From: Trichoplax sp. H2
Lineage: Eukaryota > Placozoa > Uniplacotomia > Trichoplacea
Direction: 5' to 3'
DNA: 64,000 nt
Assembly: GCA_003344405.1 (NCBI GenBank)
Contig: NOWV01000095.1
Coordinates: 186,001 to 250,000 of the forward strand
In this document: in pieces, positions 25,601 to 41,234 of the stretch
Numbering within the stretch: position 1 is the first letter of the stretch
Layout: each line of letters opens with the position of its first letter
Made by a program: the position numbers and the translations under genes
The notes under the pieces: model-generated
Database searches by the model: none
The model's input: only the letters and a program-made list of their open reading frames with translations
Told to the model about the DNA's origin: nothing

Positions 25601-26017
25601 AAAGGGGTGGGAAAAAAAGAAGGAAGGAAGGGGAAAAGAGAAGGAAAAAGCAGACAAAAATATACTCCACCCTTCTTGACTTACATAAATTAATCCGGAA
25701 AAATAGCGATCGCGTAAATTATGCAAGACCGAAGCTTCGTTCAAATAAGTTAAATCCGCCATGTCTTCCACCTTGTCGAATTTGGGTGGATTCATCTTTT
25801 GAATGTCTTCACGATTAATCGTCGTTGTACGGCCATCATTTAATTGCACAGTCGCTTCATCACCACGTTCACTCTTAATACTGGCTGCCGTAAAACCATG
25901 ATTATCATCAGGGATCCATACATACTTTTTGGCCATCCATTGCGCTTGGACGGCAGGATCGATAAATGCTCTTTTTTCCACAACAAGATGCTTCAATTCC
26001 TTGGCAGAGCTTTTCAT
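11002..26017 (-). CDS. Non-muscle myosin II heavy chain, 50 coding exons
   Basis: Actin-based motor of the cytosol; class II heavy chains dimerise through a coiled-coil rod and form bipolar filaments for contractility and cytokinesis. The 50 exons I joined total 5,877 nt, i.e. 1,958 residues plus TGA, close to the roughly 1,960-1,980 of animal non-muscle myosins. Order: N-terminal SH3-like part (about 20-75), motor with P-loop GESGAGKT at 174-181, switch I NDNSSRF at 240-246, switch II DIAGFE at 463-468 and SH helix [14 protein letters not shown]; two IQ motifs (about 786-830); rod to about 1930; short charged non-helical tail ending in an acidic [12 protein letters not shown]. The start ATG at 26015-26017 is the first in-frame Met after an acceptor-like site at 26069. 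The non-muscle subclass is chosen over muscle from the N-terminus and tail; the family is closest to MYH9/MYH10/zipper. Lengths agree in phase at every junction. Confidence 0.95.
20823..25684 (-). other. Myosin II intron 1 (4.9 kb)
   Basis: It separates the codon for the Tyr of SGLIY (donor gtaagt at 25684) from [14 protein letters not shown] (acceptor cattag ending at 20823). At 4,862 bp it is more than ten times longer than any other intron of this gene. Its right two thirds (about 22.5-25.7 kb) look GC-richer than the surrounding DNA, and 25380-25650 is strongly purine-rich on the + strand. Open frames on either strand (for example 23107-24196 on +) are short, unlike any family I know and lack splice context, so no nested gene is called. 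Large first introns often carry enhancers; that is inference here. Confidence 0.8.
21365..22490. repeat. Diverged ~110-bp tandem repeat in myosin intron 1
   Basis: A recurrent block with the words aacgcatgttttatcctac, caattgaattactttg, tgatgagtattaggataaca and tgatgtcgatggtcaat. Starts of the aacg(c/t)atgtttt word are near 21376, 21495, 21560, 21672, 21779, 21889 and 22001, followed by more decayed copies to about 22490. One unit (21495-21560) is shortened. Identity between copies is moderate, so the array is old. Confidence 0.8.
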
Positions 26018-26760
26018 CTTGCCTACTTGCTTTTTCCTCTCGTCGCTCTCAACACTTGGATTCAATCACTGAAATGGCACTAATTATCCACTTGTTCAAT
26101 TCCACTTTCCTCAATCGCCAATTTTCAACGATCAATAACGCTAATGGCTGCAATTTCACGACTAATGGATGGCGCTAGCAAAAGTAATTTTTTTCTCAAC
26201 CAGGCAAGCAAGCAACCACAAGATTTGCGGCCCTTGAAGAACGGTACTGACACCTAGACGCCAGTGGGTCAAGATATGACCGGTGGAGAGGGGGGGGGGG
26301 TTAAAGGTGGGGGCACCAATGGGGGTGCTTGACCAGGTCAGTTTGGTCTTGGTCCAGTACGGTGCCACCACTGGCCCACCAAGCAGTAGGGTGTTGTTGT
26401 GTATGGTAGCACTCACCGGTGTGGCGACGAGCGGTGCGGGTCCAAGAGGCAGCGATGACAACCCTGATGGTTGACGGATTGCAGTGTGTTTGACGCCTGA
26501 GGAGGGGAACGTATATACAGTCGTATGCTGCTAGCACATGAATCAATCACCAGACAGGGATAGGCGTGGTATCACTACGGTGGTGTACTTGAAACGCAGT
26601 CACAGGAAGCGTGTCGATCAATAGGACAGTCAGTATCACGTAATGCTAGGCGATGTTTCGTCACGTCCATAATGTCCTTTCCGTCCGTGATTACCCACGT
26701 CGCCATGGACTGTCCACGACTGGTTGTCGTCGAGGTACCTCCAGCATCGTCGATGATCCA
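26018..26760 (-). promoter_or_regulatory. Promoter / 5'UTR region of myosin II with a GC-rich block
   Basis: Directly upstream of the myosin start. The stretch from about 26225 to 26480 is strikingly GC-rich, with a run of ten G at about 26290-26299, in an otherwise AT-rich window. On the minus strand it contains a good donor (gtgagt after CACACCG, at about 26416), while an acceptor-like ttttcag/ccatttcag lies at 26069. A spliced 5' non-coding exon is therefore plausible. The open frames here on both strands are compositional. No TATA box was assigned. Confidence 0.35.
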
Positions 26761-26771
26761 TCCAAGCTCGT

Positions 26772-26802
26772 TTTCTCTCTCTCTCTCTCTCTCTCCTCTC
26801 CT
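26772..26802. repeat. CT microsatellite
   Basis: A run of alternating C and T (about 13 repeats) just before the first unit of the large tandem array. Confidence 0.85.
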
Positions 26803-26807
26803 CGATG

Positions 26808-28460
26808 GTCTAATCTCTTTTAATCAGCATGCTGATGGATTACAAGCATGAGCAGCTGCCATCATCCAGGTCAAAATAGGCTTCTTTCAACTCGGAATAG
26901 TGGACATGAATGGACACCAGGTCCTGTCGAGGTTGCACTTTCTGTACACAACACATGAGCTGATGGACGAAGAGAGGGGCTACGGGGTAGACAAATCCGT
27001 TCAGGCTTTCTTTTTTAACTTCGTGGGGCTAATCTCTTGTAACAGCATGCTGATGGATTACAAGCATGAGCAACTTCCAGCATCCTGGTCAAAATAAGCT
27101 TCTTTCAACTCTATGCCTTACAGTGGCATGGAATAGTGGACAGGAATGGACACCAGGTCCTATCGAGGTTGCACTTTCTGTACACAACACATGAGCTGAT
27201 GGACGAAGAGAGGGGCTACGGGTAGACAAATCCGTTCAGGCTTTCTTTTTTAACTTCGTGGGGCTAATCTCTTGTAACAGCATGCTGATGGATTACAAGC
27301 ATGAGCAGCTGCCATCATCCAGGTCAAAATAGGCTTCTTTCAACTCTATACCTTACAGTGGCGTGGAATAGTGGACAGGAATGGACACCAGGTCCTGTTG
27401 AGGTTGCACTTTCTGTACACAACACATGAGCTGATAGGCGAAGAGAGGGGCTACGGGGCAGACAAATCCGTCCAGGCTTCTTAACTTCATGGGGCTAATC
27501 TCTTGTAACAGCATGCTGATGGATTACAAGGATGAGCAACTTCCAGCATCCTGGTCAAAATAAGCTTCTTTCAACTCTATGCCTTACAGTGGCATGGAAT
27601 AGTGGACAGGAATGGACACCAGGTCCTATCGAGGTTGCACTTTCAGTGCACAACACATCAACTGATAGGCGAAGAGAGGGGCTACGGGAAAGACAAATCC
27701 GTCCAGGCTTTCTTTCTTAACTGCATGGGGCTAATCTCTTGTAACAGCATAGTGATGGGTTACAAGGATGAGCAACTTCCATCAATTAGCGAGGTCAAAA
27801 TACACTTCTTTTTACCTCTATGCCTTGCAGTGGCATGGAACACATGAGCTTATACGCGAAGAGAGACCCTGAGGTAGACGAATTCGTCCAGGCTTTCTTA
27901 CTTACCTTCATGCGGCTTATCTCTTGCAACAACATGCTGATGGATTACAAGGATGAGTAATTTCCATGATCGAGGTCAAATACACTTCTTTTACCTTTAT
28001 GCCTTACAGTGGCATAGAATATTGCACATCAATTGAGACCTGTCGAGGTTGAAGTTTCAGGACATAGCACATTAGCTTATGCAGTAGAGAGGGATGATGG
28101 ATTACAATGATTGCCATTTTTCCATCCTACAGGTAAAAAATACTCTTTTTTTTAACTGTATGCGGCCTTGCAATGGCATGGAATACATACGCATAATGCA
28201 CAAGAATTGACGCCAGTCGAGATGCAGTTTCAGCATGCAACGCATACGCGTCTACCGGGTAGACGAATCCCTCCAGGCTTTCTCTCTTACCTTCATCGGC
28301 AAATCTCCTACAATACCATACTAATGGATTAGAATGATCGCCATCTTCTATCGTACAGGTTAAAAATACTCTTATTTACCTCCATACCGTCGAGGCTTTC
28401 TCTCTGACCTCGATGAGCCAATCTCTTGCAACACCATCCTGATGGTTTTGAATGATCGCA
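26808..28460. repeat. Tandem array of ~230-bp units, decaying rightward
   Basis: Each unit has taatctcttgtaacagcatgc, gatggattacaagcatgagc, ggcttctttcaactc, gtggacaggaatggacacc, gttgcactttctgtac and gacgaagagaggggctacg. The taatctc word starts near 26811, 27031, 27265, 27496 and 27732, giving spacings of 220-236, then at about 27918 and in ever more degenerate copies to about 28460. The left units are very similar to each other. Unit lengths are not multiples of three, so the open frames inside (for example 26900-27097, 27602-27847) are incidental. Confidence 0.9.
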
Positions 28461-28737
28461 GTTTCATTACTCAACGCCTTTACTGTATTATACATACGCA
28501 AATATCTTGTCCATATTGAAATACACTACATATACAACATTCAAGCTTCGATGGGAGCACCACTGGCCTACTTTCAAATAACATTCAAACATGATTCATT
28601 GAACGGAATACATGTTAGTCTGCACGTCTATAGACGCGTCGATTCCCTCGAGCAATGCCCAAAATCTAGTATCCTGTCCGCATTGATATACAGTATTGCG
28701 TAGACGAGTACGTACAATTTCAGATAATGAATGGACC

Positions 28738-29375
28738 TTCCTTGATCCATTGCGAAGTAGATAGAAATCAGCCTGTATTGATACTATAACTGCAAAAATA
28801 GTAAGCCAAAGCATCGATCACTCATCCAATTTCATTCTCATACCGGTACACTTTCAGAAATTGGATGTTGAATCTTTCTTGATGACTTCTAAAGTAGATA
28901 GACATCACCCTGTATATTGATACTGTAACTGCATGAGGAATAGACTAAAAGCATCGATCTCTGATCCAATTTCATTCTCATACCGAAACACTTTCAGAAA
29001 CTGAATATTGGATCTTTCTTGATTAATTCTAAAGTAGATAGACATCATCAGGCATGGATACTACAATTACAACAGGAGTAGACAAAAAAAACATCGATCG
29101 ATGATCCAATTTCACTCTCATACTGAAACACTTTCAGAAATGGAATATTGGATCTTTCTTGCTCCATTCTAAAGTAGATAGACATCATCGTGCATGGATA
29201 CTGTATACTGCAATTGCAAGAGGAGTAGACAAAAAATATCGATCGATGATCCAATTTCATTCTCATATTGGGACACTTTCAGAAATTGAATAGGGAACCT
29301 TTAAAGCTTGATCAATTCTAAAGCAGATCGACATCATCAGGCATTGATACTACTGTACAATTGCAATAGGAGTAG
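28738..29375. repeat. Tandem array of ~140-bp units
   Basis: Four to five copies carrying catcgatcgatgatccaattt, cattctcataccg, acactttcagaaattg, ggatctttcttga and aaagtagatagacatca. The (c/t)atcgat landmark is at 28812, 28952, 29092 and 29237, spacings 140, 140 and 145. Unrelated to the adjacent 230-bp array. Confidence 0.88.
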
Positions 29376-30853
29376 ACCAACCGATGGCAATGCTCACTTT
29401 TATAACCCGTAATAACAAATGTTATCACAGAGTCAATCCATGAAAACTACTCCATGGATAAGTACATAGAAGGGGGCAGGTTTTTACGTTATACGAGTAC
29501 AATACCTAGTGTAGGACATCAGCATGTATAAACTAGAGAAAATTATCTGGCACTAGGCACTTAATCACAAATACATTCTGTACGAGTACCTGTACACTCT
29601 TCAACATACTGGATCAGCTATGATATTGGCGTACAGCAGGCTGTAAAATAGAAAATATCTCTTTCCTAGCGTCAAGTTACAAGAGGATATCAAAATTTCT
29701 TTATTTCCAAATTATCAGTTTACTGAGATACGGGTTAAGTGTTCTAAAGAGTAGCTAGCTACAACGACATGTATGATGTACTATCCACTAATGTAAATGC
29801 ACATTACACACTTCATTTTTGAAGCAAATTCAATTAAAGAAAAATGTCTGTCTGGAGAAAGAGCAGTATAGAGACTGAATTGTTGCTCTGTATTTTAGCG
29901 AGTCTTATACAGTTTTTAGATAGCTACCCCATGATCCATACTGTAGTCTAGTCTAAGAGGCTAAAATTAGATAGCATGCGTTCATTAGCCATGGAGATAA
30001 AGTACAAATCATTATCATTTGAACACTGTGAATAAGACGTAGTATAACGAAGCTTAAACACTGGATAATCAATTATATCAATGCATACGAATAGAATAAT
30101 GTTCTAGCATATAGACTATTGCAACAAAACGATTGGAAATATTCGTTGTAGCATCACATTTATGTTATATAATACAAATACCAAAGCACTATGGAGCATC
30201 GAATCTTTCTAGTTCGACAATATTACAGCAATTTTTCTTACGTTACTAAAGACAAGAAATTTGTAAAGCGATACTGCCGGCCTTATCCGAGTTCATACTG
30301 AATGTACAATACACTGAGAAGTTTCCATTAATTATATCAAATCATCAATGGCTATCAATAGAATTTTACTGCAATGATGACACCAAAACATTATAACAGA
30401 GACGCTACAACAACGCCAACACTTTCATGCAATCATTATCAAAATTACCTGCCATGTCCATCTCTCATGCGCGTACGCACAGTACGTACATAATTTTATA
30501 TTAGATCATCGATATCATGATCAATTGATACGATTTAAAGATACAATTGAAAATGATCATTAGCAATACAATTAAGTAATGACTCAAAACTGGCATCAAT
30601 TTTAAATGTAACAAATGTTATTCAATGAGTCTATAAAACAACATTTAAAATTAATATGGACTTGATGTAGATGGAAGCCCAATCTTAAATTGTAAAAGAT
30701 AAATATTATCGGTTGTACCTACAAGGATACTTTACAAGGCTTGAATACCGTCATTGGAATTCTATTAACATGCACTGCAGATATTGTGACGCAAATATCG
30801 CCAAAGGATACCCATTCCCATCTTTACCATCATTTCAGTACAATGCAAAAGGA
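29376..30853. other. 3' flank of GRB2
   Basis: AT-rich single-copy DNA between the 140-bp array and the GRB2 stop. It should hold the GRB2 3'UTR. Nothing else was recognised. Confidence 0.35.
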
Positions 30854-35672
<4,819 letters not shown>

Positions 35673-38470
35673 CTGCCTGATTAAGACTTGTATCGCTGAC
35701 GACGAAAGCGTAATCGATTGAACCGACAAAAAGACTCCAATCAAGTTGAATTCAACGACGATAGAGAGGAAATTTCTCTTCTTTGACGAGCTGCCAACAC
35801 TGGTTGAACCTATAGCAAGATTTTTTTCCAATCAAAGTGGACGAGGCCTTCGTTGAACGTTTGCAAGCACGTTGAAAAAAAAAAAACTTTCTTCTCTTTC
35901 CTGCCAAGAATTTTATGCGTTTGCTGGACTCCGTCTCCTGTCTACTGCTGCTTTCACCACTGTCCTCAGTCCAATCGCCTGGTTAACGCTACAGTACAGA
36001 GTCTACAGTACGACAGACTCCAGTCCAGGAAGAAAAGTACTGAACGGTTATTCCCTCGGATGGACGGATATTGCGTCTTCGGATGTTCCAATAGGCACGG
36101 TTGTAAACACCTGCCATGGTGAATCATGATAATATTAGTATGGGCCGGATACTCCCTCCATTCCCCAAATGGATATCTTTTTCTTGACTGAAATCATCGA
36201 ACAATGTATGCTATGTTGTATTTTGCTCTATTGTACCTCAAAGTAGTGCTATTGATTTCTTTTCAATGAGTCATAGAGTGATTCAGAAAACAGACACAGT
36301 AGGAGATGCATATCCAGTCCGCGCTATTTTAGTTCAATGCGTTGGTCAAAAGTCAGTCCACAGCGACTACTCAAGTACGGAGCTCGGGCATAGACTTCAG
36401 TATTGAAAGTCTGAAACTGGCTGACATTGATTCCAATTGGGTCTACTGATACAGTACAGTACAGTCATCCACTGCATACTAGAAGTAGTAGACTGTAGTC
36501 CATAGTGCAATGTCCTTATAATGAATTAGAAATGATTATAGATGATAGAATTAGAATTAGAAATGCAGATTTGGCAGTGCAATGTCCTTTTAATGAATGC
36601 TGCTTTGGGCAGTACTGTACTGTATTGTAGTCTGTAGACGGTGATCCACATTGGGACTGTACAATGTCCTTTTAATGCAGCTATGCGTAAGCGAAGAATG
36701 TCAAAATGGACAGTGACAATGCAATGTAAAACGGATCGACTGGTTCAAAAAGCAATCCATCAAGAAAACGCTCTATATTAAATCCATCCCAAAAATGGGT
36801 ATACAGGCACTGTGTAGGTTCTAGATGGAGATCTAGAAGCGCAGCAGAGTGGTAGACAAGGATTTAGGAGATACTGTACTACGACCTTTATTGAAAGCGC
36901 CATTATTAGGCTTCCATGCCGTAGCTCCGTAACAACTGTACACTGTACACTGTACACTGTACAGTCAGGAATGCGATACGCGGTAATGATGCACATGCGT
37001 AATACAAGCCAAATAATCCAATGGAACAATATACAGTACACAGTATACAGTACACTACTGTACTAGACAGTATGTCATCTACAGTACACTACAAGGTCTC
37101 GTTCAATCCGACCAAAAATACGCGATGGGACGGGACAGAAGTACACCGGTGAAGTGCCCATACGCAATAGCAATGCTACTAAATGGTAGTCTCGGCTAGA
37201 AATGGCGTTCTCTCTTCTTAGTCACTGTGCAGTAAATAAATAGTCTTTGATCAGGGACGCCAGCTGAAAAAATTGCACACCAAAAGCCAAAAAGGCGCTA
37301 CGGTGTCAAATACCCAAATATCCCAGTTGATAAAAACCTTTTAGTAATTTGGGACGAAATTTTCTCTCTAGGCGTCCTCGCCCACCAGTGCAGTCGTACT
37401 TGTAGACAACAAAAAATGGAAAAAAAGAAACGCTAGAATTCATTGAAGTGAACGATATATAATGAAAACACCAATGACTCAAAAAATGGACTGCTCACTT
37501 CTATACTTTCCACTCAAACGAATGACTATATCCTACCTATGCTTGACTGTATTTATCTGATCTGTTCACACTCATGTATTAGACTATAACACAACGATCA
37601 TCAACCAATCCATCCGTCAAGGATCAACTGCAGGGGCTCTAATTTCATTCAGCCACAATCCTGCAACTGCTCAAGAGAAATGCGCAATGCAAGAGTATTT
37701 CGAGTAGATGATCATCAAGTTTACTTATCCTTCGAGTACAGTAGTCCATGGTACAATGGCAAAACACTACCATCATTCTACTGTACAGTTGATTTAAGAA
37801 TACTTGACAGAAACGATTGCTACTACTGCTACAATGATAAAAGATAACCTACTGTACTGGTCTTATGAATAACGTGTACATTGCTGCACTATAAAATAAA
37901 CTCTGTAGGCGGTGAAGTCATCATCTCTCAGTACATATTCATTTTCAACTTTGATGATTATACTAATCTAATTTATTTCAATTTTTTCCTCTTGTGCATA
38001 ACTCGCTACATTAATCATGAACAGGCTTGATATGACATGCAAGCAAGTTGATTGGATTCAATAAAGTGATCATTAAATCAATCAATCAATACCACCTTGC
38101 CTGAATGCGCAAATACAGAATAGGAAGGGGAAAAATGGCAGAAGCCCTCATATATTGCAAATTTCATCAAGGCATTAGCAAAAACAACGTTTGCATTTAG
38201 CGTACAAATCAGTTTTTCTATAGCACAACGGAATGGAGATATCGTTTTTAAATCATTATCACTTTTGTTACCAACTTTAATCCATTTTATGCGCATTACG
38301 CGTATATTCATACAACTATGGATAGCGTTAAACGAGGGTATCATGCATTTAAAAGTGAGTCATGGTTGTTCATTAGGCAGCGCAGGTTTGCGATGACTTC
38401 TTGTTATCCTTCGCTGAAATGCTCAACGTTGATATTGCGAAGAAAAAGATAGGATTGGTATTTTACCCGA
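35673..38470. other. Intergenic region with short GTAC palindromes
   Basis: 35673-36130 is the upstream flank of GRB2, of moderate GC; its open frames on + are not supported. From 36430 to 37090 there are many short tacagtac / tactgtac words, including tgtacactgtacactgtac at about 36938-36960 and clusters at 36460-36500, 36610-36640 and 37030-37080. A recurring caatgtccttttaatg word occurs near 36509, 36579 and 36663. The minus-strand open frame 38078-38344 is probably NKIRAS-like 3'UTR. Confidence 0.4.
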
Positions 38471-39091
38471 TCAGAAGAGATCAGAAAATTTACGATGTAC
38501 TACGCCTCTTTTCTTGGCTATATCGCGCTCACTTTCTTCGTTAATGCATTTGAAAATATCATCAACCATATGACTTAAAGGAGCGCGGAAAGTGCTTTTA
38601 TCGGTAACCGTAACTTCATCGCCATAGACATTTTCTTCATTGCAAAGTAGCTGTAAATCTTCTCGTGAGACGCATCTGTATTGGATTAAGTCCGTTTTAT
38701 TACCCAACACTATTATTGCACAATCGTTCTCTTTTCGAACGCTTTTAATTTCTTGTACCAACATTTTAGCAATATTGAATGATTCAAGCCTATCCACACT
38801 GTACATGATTATAAAGCCAGCGCATTGATCGATAAAATGTCGAGGTAATCGCTTGTGATGATAAGAGATGTTGCTTCCAGCTGTATCCAGTAACTTCAAT
38901 TTAATTTTATCCACGGATAGAGATGATGCTACGTGTAAAATATAACTATCTTCCAGGGTAGGTTCATATTTCGTATTGATATCGTAGTAACCTTGAGTTA
39001 ACAAGTGTATCATTGCAGTTTTACCAACTTTTTCATCGCCAATGACGCATACATCACTCCAACCCTTTATCAACGTTGGCGATCTCGACAT
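38471..39091 (-). CDS. kappaB-Ras-like small GTPase (NKIRAS family), intronless
   Basis: A single open frame of 206 residues from ATG 39091 to a stop at 38471. The fold is Ras-like: G1 GDEKVGKT at 18-25, DTAG at 69-72, NKTD at 131-134. kappaB-Ras proteins bind IkB and act in NF-kB and Ral control, and they lack the Ras Gly12 and Gln61. Here the Gly12 position is Glu20 and the Gln61 position is Ser73, the same kind of loss. Family-like blocks include AGFIIMYSVDRLESF, AIIVLGNKTDL and DEVTVTDKSTFRAPL in the place of G5. There is no C-terminal CAAX cysteine, as in NKIRAS. It is slightly longer than the human 192. It differs from the family in keeping Ala in DTAG where human has Arg. A divergent Ras relative outside NKIRAS is the alternative. 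The absence of introns is notable beside its intron-dense neighbours. Confidence 0.8.
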   Translation of the reverse strand: MSRSPTLIKGWSDVCVIGDEKVGKTAMIHLLTQGYYDINTKYEPTLEDSYILHVASSLSVDKIKLKLLDTAGSNISYHHKRLPRHFIDQCAGFIIMYSVDRLESFNIAKMLVQEIKSVRKENDCAIIVLGNKTDLIQYRCVSREDLQLLCNEENVYGDEVTVTDKSTFRAPLSHMVDDIFKCINEESERDIAKKRGVVHRKFSDLF

Positions 39092-39788
39092 TTCAGTAGG
39101 CTACTAGTCCAACTTTTCTTCTTCAAATGTGGATTTCAAATAAAGATAAAACTTTGTAAATCAATAAAAGCCAATACTGTACATTAGCAGTTTCTACCAA
39201 AGCAAAAACTTTACGGCTGTTTGATTATAATGACTCTACCGTACTTAATTCTCTTGTGCCAGACTAGTATACATACACAATCGCATAGTGTGCATCATAT
39301 TATAGACTTTTTGATCAAGTGAGTCCTTGTGATGAATACGGCACTGTGCAATTATGGAATGATTAAAGGCATGCACTGTGCATACCCATGTACTTTTCAT
39401 CGATACCATATACGGCCCACAAATTTCGCCATTCTCATGTTACCTACCGTATACTGTCATGAGAATACGTTGAAATTTGGTTTGCCGCAGTTACGACATA
39501 ACCACTTTTTTTAATACGCTTTACCATCATGAACGAGATGTAGCTATAAGGATGAGAATTTAAAGAATCGTTCAATATCTTAACATAGTACTACGGGCAT
39601 GCGATAAGTAAAGGTAGGAAAAATTGATAGCTATAAATACAGAGTTGCTAATTGACATCTGTATTAAGTAAATAAGAAGACACCTACAAATACTGTTCAT
39701 CACTGAGCGAAATTGCTGCTACAGTGCATTGCAGAAAGCCATTTGGTACCCTACTACAGAATGCAAACGTTCGCTTCTCTCAAGTCGA

Positions 39789-40010
39789 ACAGCATATGAT
39801 TGTAGTATAGAGACGTGATTCGTGAAAAAAAAGTTTACTGATATTTCACACACCATGGATACGAGTATAGCATGGTATTGCATATCGTGCACATTTTAAC
39901 AGCATATGATTGTAGTATAGAGATGTGATTCGTGAAAAAAATTTTACTGATATTTCACACACCATGGATACGAGTATGGCATGGTATTGCATATCGTGCA
40001 CATTTTATCG
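39789..40010. repeat. Tandem duplication of 110 bp
   Basis: Copies start with acagcatatgattgtagtat at 39789 and 39899 and run through gatacgagtat and catggtattgcatatcgtgc to cacatttta. They differ by only a few bases (for example gagacgtg/gagatgtg), so the event is recent. Confidence 0.93.
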
Positions 40011-41189
40011 TCACAGATGAGAGTTGGTGTTAATGGGCAATCAAACACTAGTTGCATCAGCAGTAAATATTTCCCAAAATTGGATCAAAATTTCCATGAT
40101 AATAAATACAAAATCGTCGTAGTTACAGACTAAAACCACTACTGAAAGGATTTCGTATATGCAGATTATGTACTGCTTGAATGAATTAATTATACAGTAC
40201 ACAAAGGTACGAAATTGATAGCAACGCTTACTAAATTATACACCACCTGACAGCATCGTACTATTAAATTGTGTAAGACTAAAATATAAACTAGCCCATT
40301 CATTTTCTTTACAGACGATAAGCAAAGTTCATACAATGTATAATTTGTGCCCAATTTCTAACCTGTGCTGTAGGAGACGACAACAGCAGTTGTGTTTATT
40401 AACAAATATACTCATATATGCGTATACATATATAATACATTACAGTACTATTCTAGATATCATTTTAAAGCTATTAATGATTTAAGTCAGAGTTAGTTTA
40501 GTAATTATAGAAAACAATTACTGTATTGGCGATATTACAATGTAAGTCATACTGGATTATGATGGTCGAAATGAAAACACAAATTAACATCAGGAGACAG
40601 GAGTAAATGCTCCAAGCCGCATTCTAATCGAACAAGTTTAAAATAACCATTTTACATTTTACGTCATACATCGACACATTAACAGCCTCCTAAGTAAACT
40701 TTGTGCTCTCCACCTCAAACAACAAGGTAGACCAATAATTGTAACAGGCTTAAATCGTCAGGTTATACAGTTAGAGCAATTGCTTAATCTCTGACAGGTA
40801 TCATAAGGTACCAACAGAAGGCAGGTAGTGATTCGAATTAGCCCTCGAGCACCTTGTCATGCATTATCACATGTTGTATATTGCGTCATCGCCAGCTGGA
40901 TAAGCAGAGGTTCTCAGTGTATTTACAATACGAATGGTGTATATGATGAATATACAAAGACAATGCAATGACACTGCTAGCGAATCGCTGCAAAACTTAC
41001 TTTGCATTTAAGGGCATGCAAAGTCGTATAAATAGAAAATAGCCTTGTTAAAAAAAAAACTCCAGCGGAATTCTTATATTGTGCAGTAAACTATGTTACA
41101 TTACTGTAATGTATACCTTATGTTGATTCTGTTATTTAAAGTAATCATTTCCTGCGAATCACTTCACCTGAAATACCTATTTCACTTAC

Positions 41190-41234
41190 AGCTGTGATAG
41201 CCAACACAAAACATAATACTCCTATTTTGACCAT
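41190..41234 (-). other. Candidate signal-peptide coding exon
   Basis: ATG at 41234 on the minus strand opens a 15-codon hydrophobic stretch (MVKIGVLCFVLAITA) that ends exactly at a consensus donor gtaagt. This looks like the first coding exon of a secreted protein. No downstream exon in phase was convincing between 40.5 and 41.2 kb, so it may be chance or the remainder may be unrecognisable. Confidence 0.25.

Larger units (their letters stand above)
16713..26017 (-). other. Myosin II motor-domain exons (1-21)
   Basis: Exons in transcript order: 25685-26017, 20666-20822, 20283-20310, 20101-20180, 19907-19953, 19640-19732, 19464-19527, 19281-19379, 19107-19207, 18982-19024, 18799-18894, 18604-18722, 18383-18535, 18221-18307, 18069-18152, 17815-17979, 17604-17721, 17348-17529, 17119-17240, 16970-17039, 16713-16873. 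The P-loop is in exon 4. Exon 5 (47 nt, [12 protein letters not shown]) is a surface loop 1 of unusual sequence, but it cannot be skipped without a frameshift, so it is not a simple cassette. Loop 2 is in exon 18 and the SH helix in exon 19. All introns use GT-AG. Apart from the first (4,862 bp) they are mostly 50-180 bp. Confidence 0.9.

Noticed and set aside
26162-26546. Overlapping frames on both strands in the GC-rich block
   Set aside because: Low stop density is expected from the composition; no start or splice context and no homology recognised.
26900-27847. Repeated similar peptides from the 230-bp array
   Set aside because: They arise because the same repeat is translated several times; unit length is not a multiple of three, so frames do not persist.
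35853-36129. Overlapping + strand frames upstream of GRB2
   Set aside because: Two frames of the same GC-richer stretch, no family resemblance; more likely the upstream flank of GRB2.
40790-40865. tRNA-like word gattcgaatta
   Set aside because: No acceptor stem, D-arm or anticodon stem could be paired around it.
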